Below are positions 47,277 to 56,927 of a DNA stretch of 64,000 nucleotides, piece after piece. The position numbers were made by a program, and so were the translations under genes. The notes beneath the pieces are model-generated. The model was not told where the DNA came from, did no database searches, and saw only the letters and a list, made by a program, of their open reading frames with translations. Position 1 is the first letter of the stretch. Each line of letters opens with the position of its first letter. This DNA comes from Mesorhizobium sp. M8A.F.Ca.ET.218.01.1.1. Its GTDB lineage: Bacteria > Pseudomonadota > Alphaproteobacteria > Rhizobiales > Rhizobiaceae. The stretch is from the NCBI RefSeq assembly GCF_004791165.1, contig NZ_SRUZ01000002.1, forward strand, positions 518,349 through 582,348, given 5' to 3'.

Positions 47277-48809
47277 TCAGGCCACAGCCCTGAGCGCGGG
47301 AGCCCGGATGTAGGCCCACGGCAGGAGATCGTCGATCTGGCTGTTGGGGTGGCCGTTGACGATCCTGGTGAGGACGTCGGCGAGGTAGCCGAGCGGCTCG
47401 ACAGCGTTGAGTTTGCAAGTTTCGATCAGCGAGGCGACGACGGCCCAGTGCTCGGCGCCGCCATCCGATCCGGCGAAGAGTGCGTTCTTGCGGTTCAGCG
47501 CGATCGGGCGGATCGACCGCTCGACGGTATTGGAGTCGATCTCGATGCGGCCATCGTCGAGGAAGCGCGAGAGGCCATCGAAGCGCGAGAGCGTGTAGCG
47601 GATCGCTTCGGCGAGCTTTGTTTTCTGGCTGATCAGCCCGAGCTTTTCGCGAAGCCAGGGCTCGAGATCGACGACGATCGGGCGGCTCTTGTCCTGGCGC
47701 GTGGCACGGCGCTGCTCGGCGGATCGTCCACGAATGTCATCTTCGATTCTGTAGAGTTCAGCGATCCGCCGGAGCGCCTCGCTGGCGATCGGCGCGGGAC
47801 CGGCCGCGGCGAGTTCGTAGAAGCGCCGGCGCACATGTGCCCAGCAGAACGCGAGCACGACGCCGCTCTTGTCGGCGAGCACGCGATAGCCGCCATATCC
47901 GTCGACCTGCAGGATTCCGGCAAAGCCCGCGAGATGAGCGATCGGTCGCTCCGCCTTTCGGTCCGGCGCATAGACATAGGCGACGCCCGGCGGGTCGGCT
48001 CCCTCCCATGGCCGATCGTCTCGGGCATAGGCCCAGAGCTGGCCTGTCTTCGTCTTGCCGCGGCCGGGATCGAGCACTGGCGCTGTGGTCTCGTCGGCGA
48101 ACAGCTTCGGCGAGGACTTCAGCTTCGCCAGCAGTCGCTCGTGGACTGGACGCAGGTGCCAAGCGGCGCGGCCGACCCAGTCGGCGAGCGTGGAGCGATC
48201 GAGATTGATGCCCTGCCGGGCGTAGATCTGCGCCTGGCGATAGAGCGGCAGATGATCGGCATACTTAGAGACCAGCACCTGCGCGACGGTGGTCTCGGTC
48301 GGCAGGCCACCTTCGATCAGCCGCGCAGGTGCCGGAGCCTGCACGATAACGTCCTCGCAGGCGCGGCAGGCATATTTGGGCCGGCGCACCACGATCACGC
48401 GCAGCTGCGCCGGAACGATGTCGAGCCGCTCGCTCACGTCCTCGCCGATCCGGTGCAGGCCATTGCGACAGCACGGACAGGCATGGTCCTCGATGTCGAC
48501 CACCATCTCCACGCGCGGAAGATGGACCGGCAGCGCGCCACGGTTCGCCCGGCGCTTCGCAGCCTTTGCTTGATGCTCAGAAGGAGCGGTCTGTTCCTGC
48601 TCTTCCTCGCCGGCGGCCTCAATCTGTTCGGCCTCTTCGAGCCCCAGCAGTAACTGATCCTCGGGAAGCGTCTCGGCTCTTCGGCCAAAGCGGTGACGCT
48701 GCAATTCCTTGATGATCTGGATCAGCCGGGCATTCTCGACATCGCGCGCCAGGACCATCGCCTTCAGCGCGTCCGGATCGTCGGGAAGCTGGTCAGCCGT
48801 TATCGCCAT
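47277..48809 (-). CDS. tnpC: IS66 TnpC transposase
   Basis: The 510-residue DDE transposase has an N-terminal leucine-rich coiled region (IIKELQRHRFGRRAETLPED), a zinc-finger-like CPCCRNGL segment, and the catalytic core (LFADETTAPVLDPGRGKTKT, LQVDGYGGYRVLAD, RIEIDSNTVERSIRPIALNR). Length and order match full-length family members, so it appears functional. Confidence 0.95.
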   Translation of the reverse strand: MAITADQLPDDPDALKAMVLARDVENARLIQIIKELQRHRFGRRAETLPEDQLLLGLEEAEQIEAAGEEEQEQTAPSEHQAKAAKRRANRGALPVHLPRVEMVVDIEDHACPCCRNGLHRIGEDVSERLDIVPAQLRVIVVRRPKYACRACEDVIVQAPAPARLIEGGLPTETTVAQVLVSKYADHLPLYRQAQIYARQGINLDRSTLADWVGRAAWHLRPVHERLLAKLKSSPKLFADETTAPVLDPGRGKTKTGQLWAYARDDRPWEGADPPGVAYVYAPDRKAERPIAHLAGFAGILQVDGYGGYRVLADKSGVVLAFCWAHVRRRFYELAAAGPAPIASEALRRIAELYRIEDDIRGRSAEQRRATRQDKSRPIVVDLEPWLREKLGLISQKTKLAEAIRYTLSRFDGLSRFLDDGRIEIDSNTVERSIRPIALNRKNALFAGSDGGAEHWAVVASLIETCKLNAVEPLGYLADVLTRIVNGHPNSQIDDLLPWAYIRAPALRAVA

Positions 48810-48878
48810 GAGCGGATCAGACCATATTCGTCAACGCCGGGCGACAGTGGAATCCGGGCTGATTCACTTGGTCGCGGA

Positions 48879-49235
48879 TCAGCCTGCCTGCGCCGGAACG
48901 CGGGTCCGGCGGGCTTCATGGACCCGCCGCCAGTCGAGACCTTCGAGCAGCGCCGACAGCTGCGCGGCCGTCAGCCGCATTATGCCGTCATGGACTTTCG
49001 GCCAGCGGAACTCGCCGTCCTCCAGCCGCTTGGCATAAAGGCAGACGCCGGTGCCGTCCCAGAAGATCAGCTTGATCCGGTCAGTCCGCTTCGCGCGGAA
49101 GACATAGACCGCGCCGCTGAACGGATCGGCGCCCATCGTCTCGCGCACGAGCGCCGCCAAGCCCTCCGCGCCCTTGCGGAAGTCTACTGGCTTTGTCGCC
49201 ACCATGACCTTGACCGCGCCCGTCGGCCCGATCAC
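48879..49235 (-). CDS. tnpB: IS66 TnpB
   Basis: 118 residues: VMVATKPVDFRKGAEGLAAL, SGAVYVFRAKRTDRIKLIFW, DGTGVCLYAKRLEDGEFRWP. It starts at GTG 49235, overlapping the tnpA stop as GTGA, which indicates coupled translation. It is an accessory protein needed for IS66 transposition. Confidence 0.92.
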   Translation of the reverse strand: MIGPTGAVKVMVATKPVDFRKGAEGLAALVRETMGADPFSGAVYVFRAKRTDRIKLIFWDGTGVCLYAKRLEDGEFRWPKVHDGIMRLTAAQLSALLEGLDWRRVHEARRTRVPAQAG

Positions 49236-49678
49236 GACGGCGCTTTCAGCGCACGGATCACCGCCGCCACCGTCCTGGCGTCGGCGCCACGGCCGACCCG
49301 CATGGCGACGCCATCGATCTCCAGCTCGATCACGCCGGCATCCCGGGCGGCTTTCCGTTTCCGCTGCTCCGGCATCCGCCTTGCCGCCGGCTCCGACATC
49401 GGCGCTGCGACCACCGCCGGAACAAATAGCGATTCCGGTGCCGGCGCTTCCGCCAAAGGCTGACGGGCGGCCCGACGCCAGGCGAACAGCTGCTGCGGGG
49501 ACAATGCATATCGCCGGGCCACCGCACTCACGGTCTCGCCGGCATCGTAGCTTTCCGCAACGATCCGAGCCTTCTCCTCCGGCAACCATTCGCGCCGCCG
49601 ACCGGAACCCGTGAACACCTCGAAACGGCGCGCGGGCTCAGGATCGTTGGATTTAAGTGTAAGCTCTGAAATCGTCAT
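49232..49678 (-). CDS. tnpA: IS66 TnpA
   Basis: 148 residues with a helix-turn-helix (EEKARIVAESYDAGETVSAV, LSPQQLFAWRRAARQPLAEA) and the conserved C-terminus (ARDAGVIELEIDGVAMRVGR). Same type as the remnants at the left edge of the window. Confidence 0.92.
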   Translation of the reverse strand: MTISELTLKSNDPEPARRFEVFTGSGRRREWLPEEKARIVAESYDAGETVSAVARRYALSPQQLFAWRRAARQPLAEAPAPESLFVPAVVAAPMSEPAARRMPEQRKRKAARDAGVIELEIDGVAMRVGRGADARTVAAVIRALKAPS

Positions 49679-49754
49679 GTGTCGAAGCCCTCAAAGGCTC
49701 CGAACATCGTTCCTCACGACCACGAGCGAAAGGTGCCACCGGAACAGCGCTTAC

Positions 49755-49762
49755 GCTTGAGC
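49755..49762. repeat. 8-bp target duplication of IS66 (right)
   Basis: gcttgagc, identical to 47256-47263. Confidence 0.9.
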
Positions 49763-50347
49763 GACTATCAACGACCAAGTTTCAAACTCTCTGGAGTGGG
49801 CTCGGGTTGGCGATAGTTTCGGTGGCACTATGTGACACTCTCGCTACGCTAACCGTTTGAGCTGCCGCCATTCCGGCAACACTGTTGGCCCTGCGTTAGC
49901 TGCCGGTCGACACCGCGTTGTCCCTTGGCATGTGGCATCCGGCAGGTTCCAAGAAGGCCTCGGACGCGACATACACGCGACCGCGAGGACCGCCGATTCA
50001 AGCGACGAGGACCGGAAGTGAGGTTGATTTTCCAATGCAAGTCGAAAGGATTGCCCGGGAGATGTTCGTCCTCCCGTCGGGTTGGCCAGAGCCAAGCCCA
50101 CCTTGTCAACTGCGTCGGACAGACTTTCGGTAATCCCATTCACAACTATCCAGAATATAAGATGTTTCACCATTTTGAAGTTGCGCAATATAAAGATCAA
50201 TATAATTTTACGTTCCGATAATTCACCGAGGGGAAACTCCGTGCTAAAGCTTTAATGCCGACCTGCCAAGGACGGCGCGCCGAGCCTTAGCCGCAGCTTT
50301 GTGCGCCGCTCGCAATATTCGGTGCAAACGGTTGCGGAGAAGGGATT
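49763..50347. other. about 585 bp without a recognised gene
   Basis: The region upstream of the HTH-only LuxR gene. No autoinducer-binding domain can be read in any frame here. 50150-50240 is AT-rich and may hold a promoter. Confidence 0.4.
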
Positions 50348-50614
50348 ATGGAACGCCCCCAACTCGAAGAAGTGCCCGTCCTTTCCGCAAGGGAAATAGA
50401 GTGCATACTCTGGGCAGCCAGAGGGAAATCGTCGTGGGAGATAGGACGAATACTTAACAGGTCCGAAAACACTGTGAATTTTCACATAAAAAACGTAATG
50501 CGGAAATTGGACACGGGCAGCAGAACGGTCGCTGCTATGAAGGCGGTAAGCCTCGGGATCATCGAACTAGAGGAAGCGGTGAGCGCCGCCGAAGTGTCGT
50601 CAGGCGACGATTAG
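50348..50614 (+). CDS. LuxR-type HTH-only protein
   Basis: This 88-residue protein consists almost only of the GerE/LuxR DNA-binding domain: LSAREIECILWAARGKSSWE, IGRILNRSENTVNFHIKNVM and RKLDTGSRTVAAMKAVSLGI. The N-terminal autoinducer-binding domain of TraR-type regulators is absent, and no trace is seen upstream. It is closely related to the HTH half of the split LuxR gene at 58.6 kb. It could be a constitutive regulator, a competitor for LuxR sites, or a truncated remnant. Confidence 0.8.
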   Translation: MERPQLEEVPVLSAREIECILWAARGKSSWEIGRILNRSENTVNFHIKNVMRKLDTGSRTVAAMKAVSLGIIELEEAVSAAEVSSGDD

Positions 50615-51568
50615 AGTCTCGGTCTTTTCTGTAATGTAAGGCCGCTGAGCCCGGATTGCGCCAATAATCCCGTTATGGCTGCCGGGTCTCATAGTCGACC
50701 CACGAATGCGGCCTCGCAGTGTGAACAACACGATGACACAACGCCCACGGACCTGCGGAACGCGAGTTTTCGTCCATCGCATCCTCGGGCCGGGGTTGTG
50801 TTCACATTCATGAGGTGATCGAGAAGGCTGACCGGGAGGTTTTCCGCTGCGGGCGCGGTCTGAATCGCGTGGCGCAACTACGCCAGTACTTTGGGGTCTT
50901 GGTGACTTGCTGCAGGACGGAACGGCCGAATAGTTCGGGGCACAGCACCAGGGCCGACCACGCGCCATCGGAGGGGTTCATGCTGCGCCAGCGCACACCA
51001 TATCAGTTCGATCTCAAACCGTACGATGCGAAGACCGCGCAGATGCCACCATGGCAGGCGCTGGCCGAAGAGACGCTCCTGATGCGGCAAAGCTGAGAGT
51101 GCGCCGGAACCTCGGCGAGGTTGGCGTAGACGAGCGTTATGTCGTGGAGTCCTCGGCCCATCGGCGGCTGCAAAATCTGAGAGCAGCCTCGCGCACCGGT
51201 CAACAGGAGGTGGCGCGCGTGATGGACGAGAAGATTCCGGCTCAACCATCTGGAGCGCCCTGCAGTCTGCGATGCGGCGTCGCCTGGTGAGTTGTGTGCG
51301 TCAAGTTCTGCTAAAATGGCGTGGCATTCAGTGGTGACGTTGAGTGTCCGCCGCGCAGCCGCCGTCTAGCGGAGCGGCGGACACACGGGCGGTGCTCAGG
51401 CGGCCAATGCCCTCAGGCTCTCCTTCGTGAGCTCGCGCAGACGGATCGCTTCAAGCCGGTTCTCTTGGATGCCCACCGCCAGCGCCCGCACCAGCCGCAG
51501 CTGGCGCAATTCGTCGAGATGTGCCTCGTCGACCATGCTGATCAAGGTCTACGGTGCGACGTCCAACT
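50615..51568. other. about 950 bp without a convincing gene
   Basis: Many short overlapping frames on both strands look like degraded mobile DNA, for example RTPYQFDLKPYDAKTAQMPP at 50998-51060 with no continuation. A hairpin with 11-bp arms (tgtccgccgc ... gcggcggaca, 51344-51384) lies about 185 bp past the oxygenase stop and might terminate that operon. Confidence 0.4.
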
Positions 51569-52408
51569 TCAGGTCCACCAGAGAACAAGGTCAGGCCGGG
51601 CAAATCCGAAAAAGCAATTCAGCACCAGGCGACGCTTTCCGTCGCCTGATTGACCGGTAACCCCGTGAACGAAGCCGCCATCGATTAGGGCGATATCCCC
51701 AGTTTTGAGCTCGAACTCGCGGTAAGGGACGGCCTCCAGATAGGCTGCCGAATAGGGATATCCAGTGGTCTCCACACCTTGCGATATCCGGTCCGCAACC
51801 GTCGGCTTGTGGCTCCAGAGCTTCAGATTGCCGCCTTGCTCAGGCATGCTGGGATAGAGGTTGAGCGCTGCGACCGTATTGTGCGCCACCGCAGAAAGCT
51901 CGTAATCATCGCCAGCACGTAAGACTTGAGCGACGTCGTCGTGGGGATCCAAGGAAAAGGTGCCTGTGCCCGACCAACTGAGGCCGCGACAAACATTGGC
52001 CTGGCCGTGTTCGGAACGGGCTAGCCGCAATTCGATTCCCTGGTTGTGAAGCTCTCGCTTCAACGCCCCGAATACTGCTCGAACCGGGTCAACCAAATTC
52101 TTAAAAAGGGCATCGACGTACGGCCGCGCGTTTTCGGCGTCTGCGAAATAGGTGGCTGCATCCTTTCTGTAGTGAGATGCGCCGACATATTGTCCGGGCA
52201 CACCATCTTTACGCTCTCTGAGACCGGAGCTTCCAATAAAGTTCGTAGTGATCTCCTCGGCTACTTCGGTGCTGAAAGCTTGCTTGATGTGCAGAGCGGT
52301 GAGCTCACCTTTCAGGACCGAGATGATCTCCGACGTGTTGATCGATCCGGTCCGTTCTTTGATCGAAACCGGCGAGATGGCTGGCACTTGAGATATCTGA
52401 CTAGACAT
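51569..52408 (-). CDS. 2-oxoglutarate/Fe(II) oxygenase
   Basis: This 279-residue protein has the facial triad and flanks of 2OG-Fe(II) oxygenases: SLDPHDDVAQV (His and Asp), a long spacer with NLYPSMPEQGGNLKLWSHKP, then ELKTGDIALIDGGFVHGVTG (distal His) and KRRLVLNCFFGF with the likely cosubstrate-binding Arg. ATG 52408 overlaps the stop of the aminotransferase gene (ATGTCTAG), so the two are co-translated. It is unlike the isopenicillin-N-synthase type at 42.7 kb. Its partner suggests it hydroxylates a diaminobutyrate-derived or similar amino acid. It is not the PhyH-type ectoine hydroxylase EctD. Confidence 0.85.
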   Translation of the reverse strand: MSSQISQVPAISPVSIKERTGSINTSEIISVLKGELTALHIKQAFSTEVAEEITTNFIGSSGLRERKDGVPGQYVGASHYRKDAATYFADAENARPYVDALFKNLVDPVRAVFGALKRELHNQGIELRLARSEHGQANVCRGLSWSGTGTFSLDPHDDVAQVLRAGDDYELSAVAHNTVAALNLYPSMPEQGGNLKLWSHKPTVADRISQGVETTGYPYSAAYLEAVPYREFELKTGDIALIDGGFVHGVTGQSGDGKRRLVLNCFFGFARPDLVLWWT

Positions 52409-53657
52409 TGTCTTGCTCCTGTAGTGCGTGTTCAAGTATGGTGATGCCACGATCGAGTTCGGCATCGGTGATGGTTATCGGTGGGAGGACTTTGATAACG
52501 TCGCGATTTGGCCCCGAGGATTCGATAAGAAGGCCATTTTCGAATGCGACATCGTGCACGCGGCCGACAACTGCCGGTGAACGGCATTTCAGGCCGGCCA
52601 TCAGACCGCGGCCGCGCTTCTGTTCGATGTATCTTGGAAGTTTCGCAACCAGGCGATCGAGGTGCGTTTGCAGCCTGACGGCTGTCCGCTCGACACCTGC
52701 AGTAAATTTCCTATCCGACCACATCTTGCACATGGCTCCTGCCGTCACGAAGGCGAAATTGTTGCCTCTGAAGGTCCCGCTATGTTCTCCGGGCTTCCAT
52801 ATGTCCAAGTCGGGTCGAATCAGAACGATGGACAGCGGACTACCTGAACCGCTTAGTGACTTGGAAAGACACACAATATCCGGTTCGATTTTCGCGGACT
52901 CGAATGAGAAGAAATCGCCAGTTCGGCCCGCACCCGCCTGAATATCGTCGACGATAAAAACAATGCCGTGAGTACGGCAAATGCGCTGAATTTCCGTGAG
53001 CCAAGCTGCGGATGCGGCGTTCATGCCGCCTTCTGCCTGGATGGTCTCCAGAATGATTGCGGCAGGCTTTTCTATGCCGCTCCCCGGGTCGCTCAAAACG
53101 CTGTCGATGTAACTGGCGGAATCGAATGCTTGGTTCGGATAACCGTCATAGGGAACACGGATCACATCGTGGCGAGCAACGCCTCCCAGTTCCCTGGTTG
53201 AGGCCGAGCCCGACACCGCTAGAGAGCCGAGCGACATGCCGTGGAACGCATTCGTAAAGGCCATGACGCTCGAGCGGCCCGTGTATTTTCGCGCCAGCGC
53301 GAGCGCCGCTTCGTTGGCGTTCGTGCCGGTCGGCCCAGGAAACTGAATCTTGTACGAAAGGCCTCTGGGTTTCAGGATCCAATCGACGAACCCTTCAATG
53401 AAGTCGCGCTTTGCCGCCGTATGCATATCAAGCGACAGAAGAATGTTCTCCCCGACGAGATATTCAATCGCTGGCGCCATAATATCCGGATTGTTGTGCC
53501 CGTAGTTGAGTGCGCCGGAACCCACCAGGAAATCGATAAAGGGCTTACCCGTCTCGTCCCAGATCGTCGCCCCAAGGGCCTTCGTAAAGACGGTGGGGAA
53601 CGCCCGGCAATAACGACGAACGTTAGATTCATGAGCCGTGAAAGTGTCGGTGTCCAT
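52401..53657 (-). CDS. class-III aminotransferase, diaminobutyrate--2-oxoglutarate (EctB) type
   Basis: This 418-residue PLP enzyme has the EctB/DatA pattern: FPTVFTKALGATIWDETGKP, FIDFLVGSGALNYGHNNP, KIQFPGPTGTNANEAALALA, AFTNAFHGMSLGSLAVSG, FIVDDIQAGAGRTGDFFSFE and CLSKSLSGSGSPLSIVLI (Schiff-base Lys). The expected reaction transfers an amino group from glutamate to aspartate semialdehyde, giving L-2,4-diaminobutyrate. EctA and EctC are not next to it, so ectoine synthesis is not indicated here. AGAGGAC precedes ATG 53657, and its stop overlaps the oxygenase start. Confidence 0.9.
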   Translation of the reverse strand: MDTDTFTAHESNVRRYCRAFPTVFTKALGATIWDETGKPFIDFLVGSGALNYGHNNPDIMAPAIEYLVGENILLSLDMHTAAKRDFIEGFVDWILKPRGLSYKIQFPGPTGTNANEAALALARKYTGRSSVMAFTNAFHGMSLGSLAVSGSASTRELGGVARHDVIRVPYDGYPNQAFDSASYIDSVLSDPGSGIEKPAAIILETIQAEGGMNAASAAWLTEIQRICRTHGIVFIVDDIQAGAGRTGDFFSFESAKIEPDIVCLSKSLSGSGSPLSIVLIRPDLDIWKPGEHSGTFRGNNFAFVTAGAMCKMWSDRKFTAGVERTAVRLQTHLDRLVAKLPRYIEQKRGRGLMAGLKCRSPAVVGRVHDVAFENGLLIESSGPNRDVIKVLPPITITDAELDRGITILEHALQEQDNV

Positions 53658-54289
53658 ATTAAGTCCTCTGCACATAGACGTTCAAAAAAGAGAGCTGTTT
53701 AATGGCTAGTGGTTTGCGGCAGATGTTCGTCGCTTAACATTGAAGCGGAATGCCGGAGGCAGATTTGTTGCTGGGATCCTCATCGACTATTATTAGGTTG
53801 CGTTGCCCTCCATTCAGGCGCCTTCGGAGAATGTGCTGCAATAAGATGGCTTCTAAAGCTTCCGCGAAAGCATGGATACTATGGCATCAGGTAGTTGACG
53901 TACCCACCCATCGCTACCCATAGCGCCTCCGGACAATGGATGAGTCCCAGGAGATCAGCGGGGTCGCGTCGCCAGAGGTTGTGTAGCTCGGCGGTAGCGA
54001 GAAGCCGCTCGCGAGCGCGCTCCTCAATAGCGCCGTAGCGAGCCAGCGGCTTCGCGGCGGTCATCAATATTCGCCGTTCAACCTCGGGCTGCGGACACCA
54101 ACCTGATTCAAGAAACTATTTGATGACCGATGACACAGCGAAAGCCGCGCTCTCTTGGAGAAGACTGCGGATTCCGATCTCTTTCGCGAGATGATTGGCC
54201 CCCGAGCCGCCGGGTCAAGAGGGCGGGCCGCCGCGGGCGCCCTTGACGGAAAGCCCGTTCGTAAGCCAGGCGGAAGCAACCGGGAGACG
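53658..54289. other. about 630 bp without a recognised gene
   Basis: The promoter region of the aminotransferase-oxygenase pair plus unrecognised DNA. A 62-codon minus-strand frame (53879-54067, containing LHNLWRRDPADLLGLIHCPE) looks protein-like but I cannot name it. Confidence 0.35.
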
Positions 54290-54295
54290 CGCTGG

Positions 54296-54334
54296 CGAAG
54301 GGCCGCATCGGTTTCGAGAACGTCCACTACCGCG
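54296..54334 (+). pseudogene. relic of an ABC exporter gene, left part (continues at 56552)
   Basis: gaagggccgcatcggtttcg and the following bases read KGRIGFENVHYR and match the intact exporter near 61053-61090 (KGRIDFENVHFR). The IS21 element at 54335 interrupts it. Removing that element and one copy of the 5-bp duplication joins it to DGNHPRPQ at 56557, matching YANHPLPL in the intact gene. Confidence 0.75.
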
Positions 54335-54387
54335 TGTCAAGCGAAGTGAGGATTTGACCCGCTGGGCGAACTGAAGATTTGACCCCC

Positions 54388-55160
<773 letters not shown>

Positions 55161-55187
55161 CCAGCATCTCGTGATCGACCGTCGTCA

Positions 55188-56477
55188 TCACCAGCTGCCT
55201 CCCACCAGTGCCTCATATTCCGCCAGCGGCCGCAACAGAGCGGAAGGCGCAACGATATCCACCGGCGCCGATCGCACCGGCGCAGCAGCGCCGACCACGC
55301 CGGCAAGATGCGCGCGCTCGACAATCCGTTGGCGACGTCCGCGGCACAACGCATGATCCGCCACCACCTCGCCCGCATGACGCACGATAACGCGGCCGCC
55401 CAGCACCACGACCTGGACGCTCTCCCCGATCAGCCGCCAGGGAACCGAGTAACTGTTCGTGTCCAGGTCGATTGCGCAGTCTGCCTGGACCTTGCGCACG
55501 AGATCCCGCAGTTGCCCGAACGGCGCCCGTCCGCCCAGAGGGCGAAGCGCCATGGCTTCTTCGGCAAAGCGCTCCGCAGGAGCCACCCCGGTCGTGCCAT
55601 GCACACGCTGATCGGCAATCTCGCGCGTCCACCGTTCCAGATGCGCCTCGAACGCCGCCCAGTTCTCGAACCGGCGGCCGACAATCGCATTGTGCTTGAC
55701 GTAGCCGACCCCGCGTTCGTCCTTTCCCTTCGTACGCGCCCGGTAGGGCGCACAAGCCCGTGGCGTAAATCCCCAGTAGCGGGCAAAGGCGTGCAGCCGC
55801 ACATTGAAGCGCACCTCCCGCGTCGCCGCATCGTGATGTTCGACCAGCGCCTTCGGATTATCGAACAGCACTTCCGTTGGAACCCCGCCGAAGCGAAGGA
55901 AGGCTCCTTCCATCCCCTCCAACCAGTCCGCCTGGCGCTCCCGAAGCGAGGGACGGATATGCAGCCGACGCGAGTAACCCAGCGTTGCCACAAACAGGTG
56001 CACCCGAACACGCTCGCCGCCGATCCACGCCCGCGTGTCGCCAAAGTCGATCTGCATCTGATGTCCCGGCGCCGTCTCAAACCGAACCGTTGCGCGCTTC
56101 TGCACCCTCAACTCCCGACGCCAACCCTGCACCCGAAGCTCCACCGACCGAAGCCCTATGACGATCCCATGTTCGCTCTCCAGTTCCTGGCGCACCACAT
56201 CGGCGTTGCCACCATGGCGGAAGAAGCGCTCCCGCAGCCAATCGTCTAGCCCGTCAAACGCGCTCCGCCGCACAGGCTTGCGAAACGGAACAGTCCCGCC
56301 TTCGCGCAGATACCGACGCACCGTGTTGCGCGCGCACCCGAATTCCTTCGCCAGCCGCTTCGCTCCCCAGCCAAGCTCATGCAGCCGCAGCATCGCTGCC
56401 ACCTCTTCAGGCTGAAGCATCTCCTCTCCCTGCATCGTTCTCGACAATGCAGGAATCGCCGAAATCCCAATCGTCAT
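55188..56477 (-). CDS. istA: IstA transposase of IS21 family
   Basis: 429 residues in one frame: HTH (AKRLAKEFGCARNTVRRYLR), catalytic core (HQMQIDFGDTRAWIGGERVR, EVLFDNPKALVEHHDAATRE, CAPYRARTKGKDERGVGYVK with the Glu), and the C-terminal NSYSVPWRLIGESVQVVVLG. It appears intact, but its istB partner is frameshifted. Confidence 0.9.
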   Translation of the reverse strand: MTIGISAIPALSRTMQGEEMLQPEEVAAMLRLHELGWGAKRLAKEFGCARNTVRRYLREGGTVPFRKPVRRSAFDGLDDWLRERFFRHGGNADVVRQELESEHGIVIGLRSVELRVQGWRRELRVQKRATVRFETAPGHQMQIDFGDTRAWIGGERVRVHLFVATLGYSRRLHIRPSLRERQADWLEGMEGAFLRFGGVPTEVLFDNPKALVEHHDAATREVRFNVRLHAFARYWGFTPRACAPYRARTKGKDERGVGYVKHNAIVGRRFENWAAFEAHLERWTREIADQRVHGTTGVAPAERFAEEAMALRPLGGRAPFGQLRDLVRKVQADCAIDLDTNSYSVPWRLIGESVQVVVLGGRVIVRHAGEVVADHALCRGRRQRIVERAHLAGVVGAAAPVRSAPVDIVAPSALLRPLAEYEALVGGSW

Positions 56478-56551
56478 TCATGCCTCCTCTCATAACCGAG
56501 GGGGTCAGTTCTTCATTTCGTCAGGGGGTCAGTTTCTCAATTCGCCCGACA

Positions 56552-56592
56552 CCGCGACGGCAACCATCCCCGGCCGCAGCTGGGGCTGCTGC
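56552..56592 (+). pseudogene. relic of an ABC exporter gene, right part
   Basis: After the target duplication the bases acggcaaccatccccggccg match acgccaaccatcccctgccg of the intact exporter near 61090-61110. Similarity then stops and a GDP-mannose dehydratase relic begins. Confidence 0.65.
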
Positions 56593-56593
56593 C

Positions 56594-56800
56594 TTCAGGC
56601 GAGTCGAAAAGGAGATAGTCTGGGAGGGTAAAGGCGTTGACGAGGTGGGCCGTGAGTAAGCAACCAAGCGCTGATCGGGATCGACGAACGCTATTTCCGT
56701 CCGACCGAGGTTGACCTGTGATCGGCGTTACCCCAAGCCAGGCAGGCCGACAAGCTCGGTTGGAAGGCGAAGACCTTTCGATGAGCTCGTCTCCGAAATG
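56594..56800 (+). pseudogene. noeL: relic of a GDP-mannose 4,6-dehydratase gene (noeL-like), C-terminal part
   Basis: Fragments in three frames follow the C-terminus of this enzyme in order: VEKEIVWEGKGVDEVGRE, LIGIDERYFRPTEVDL, ADKLGWKAKT and FDELVSEM. In rhizobia noeL makes the GDP-fucose precursor for fucosylated Nod factors, which fits a symbiosis region. A gmd gene for surface polysaccharide is the alternative. Stops and frameshifts show it is dead. Confidence 0.75.
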
Positions 56801-56927
56801 CCTCGGGGTCCACTGCCGCGCCTACGGAATCATGCTGGCGTCACGCGAAATGCGATGGCGTCGCGGGCAGGTGCATGTGTCGTGGGGCCATCCGCACTGC
56901 CGGCACGCCCTCTCGGCCGGCATCCAC

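Larger units (their letters stand above)
47264..49754 (-). mobile_element. intact IS66-family element with 8-bp target duplication
   Basis: 2491 bp with ends starting gtaagcggtgtcc (left) and gtaagcgctgttcc (right, reverse complement). It carries tnpA, tnpB and tnpC in overlapping order. The flanking octamer gcttgagc is perfect on both sides, so the insertion is recent. It landed between genes. Confidence 0.95.

Noticed and set aside
50998..51096. Small ORF starting RTPYQFDLKPYDAKTAQMPP
   Set aside because: It looks like a piece of a protein common near recombinases but ends after about 40 codons with no continuation in any frame.
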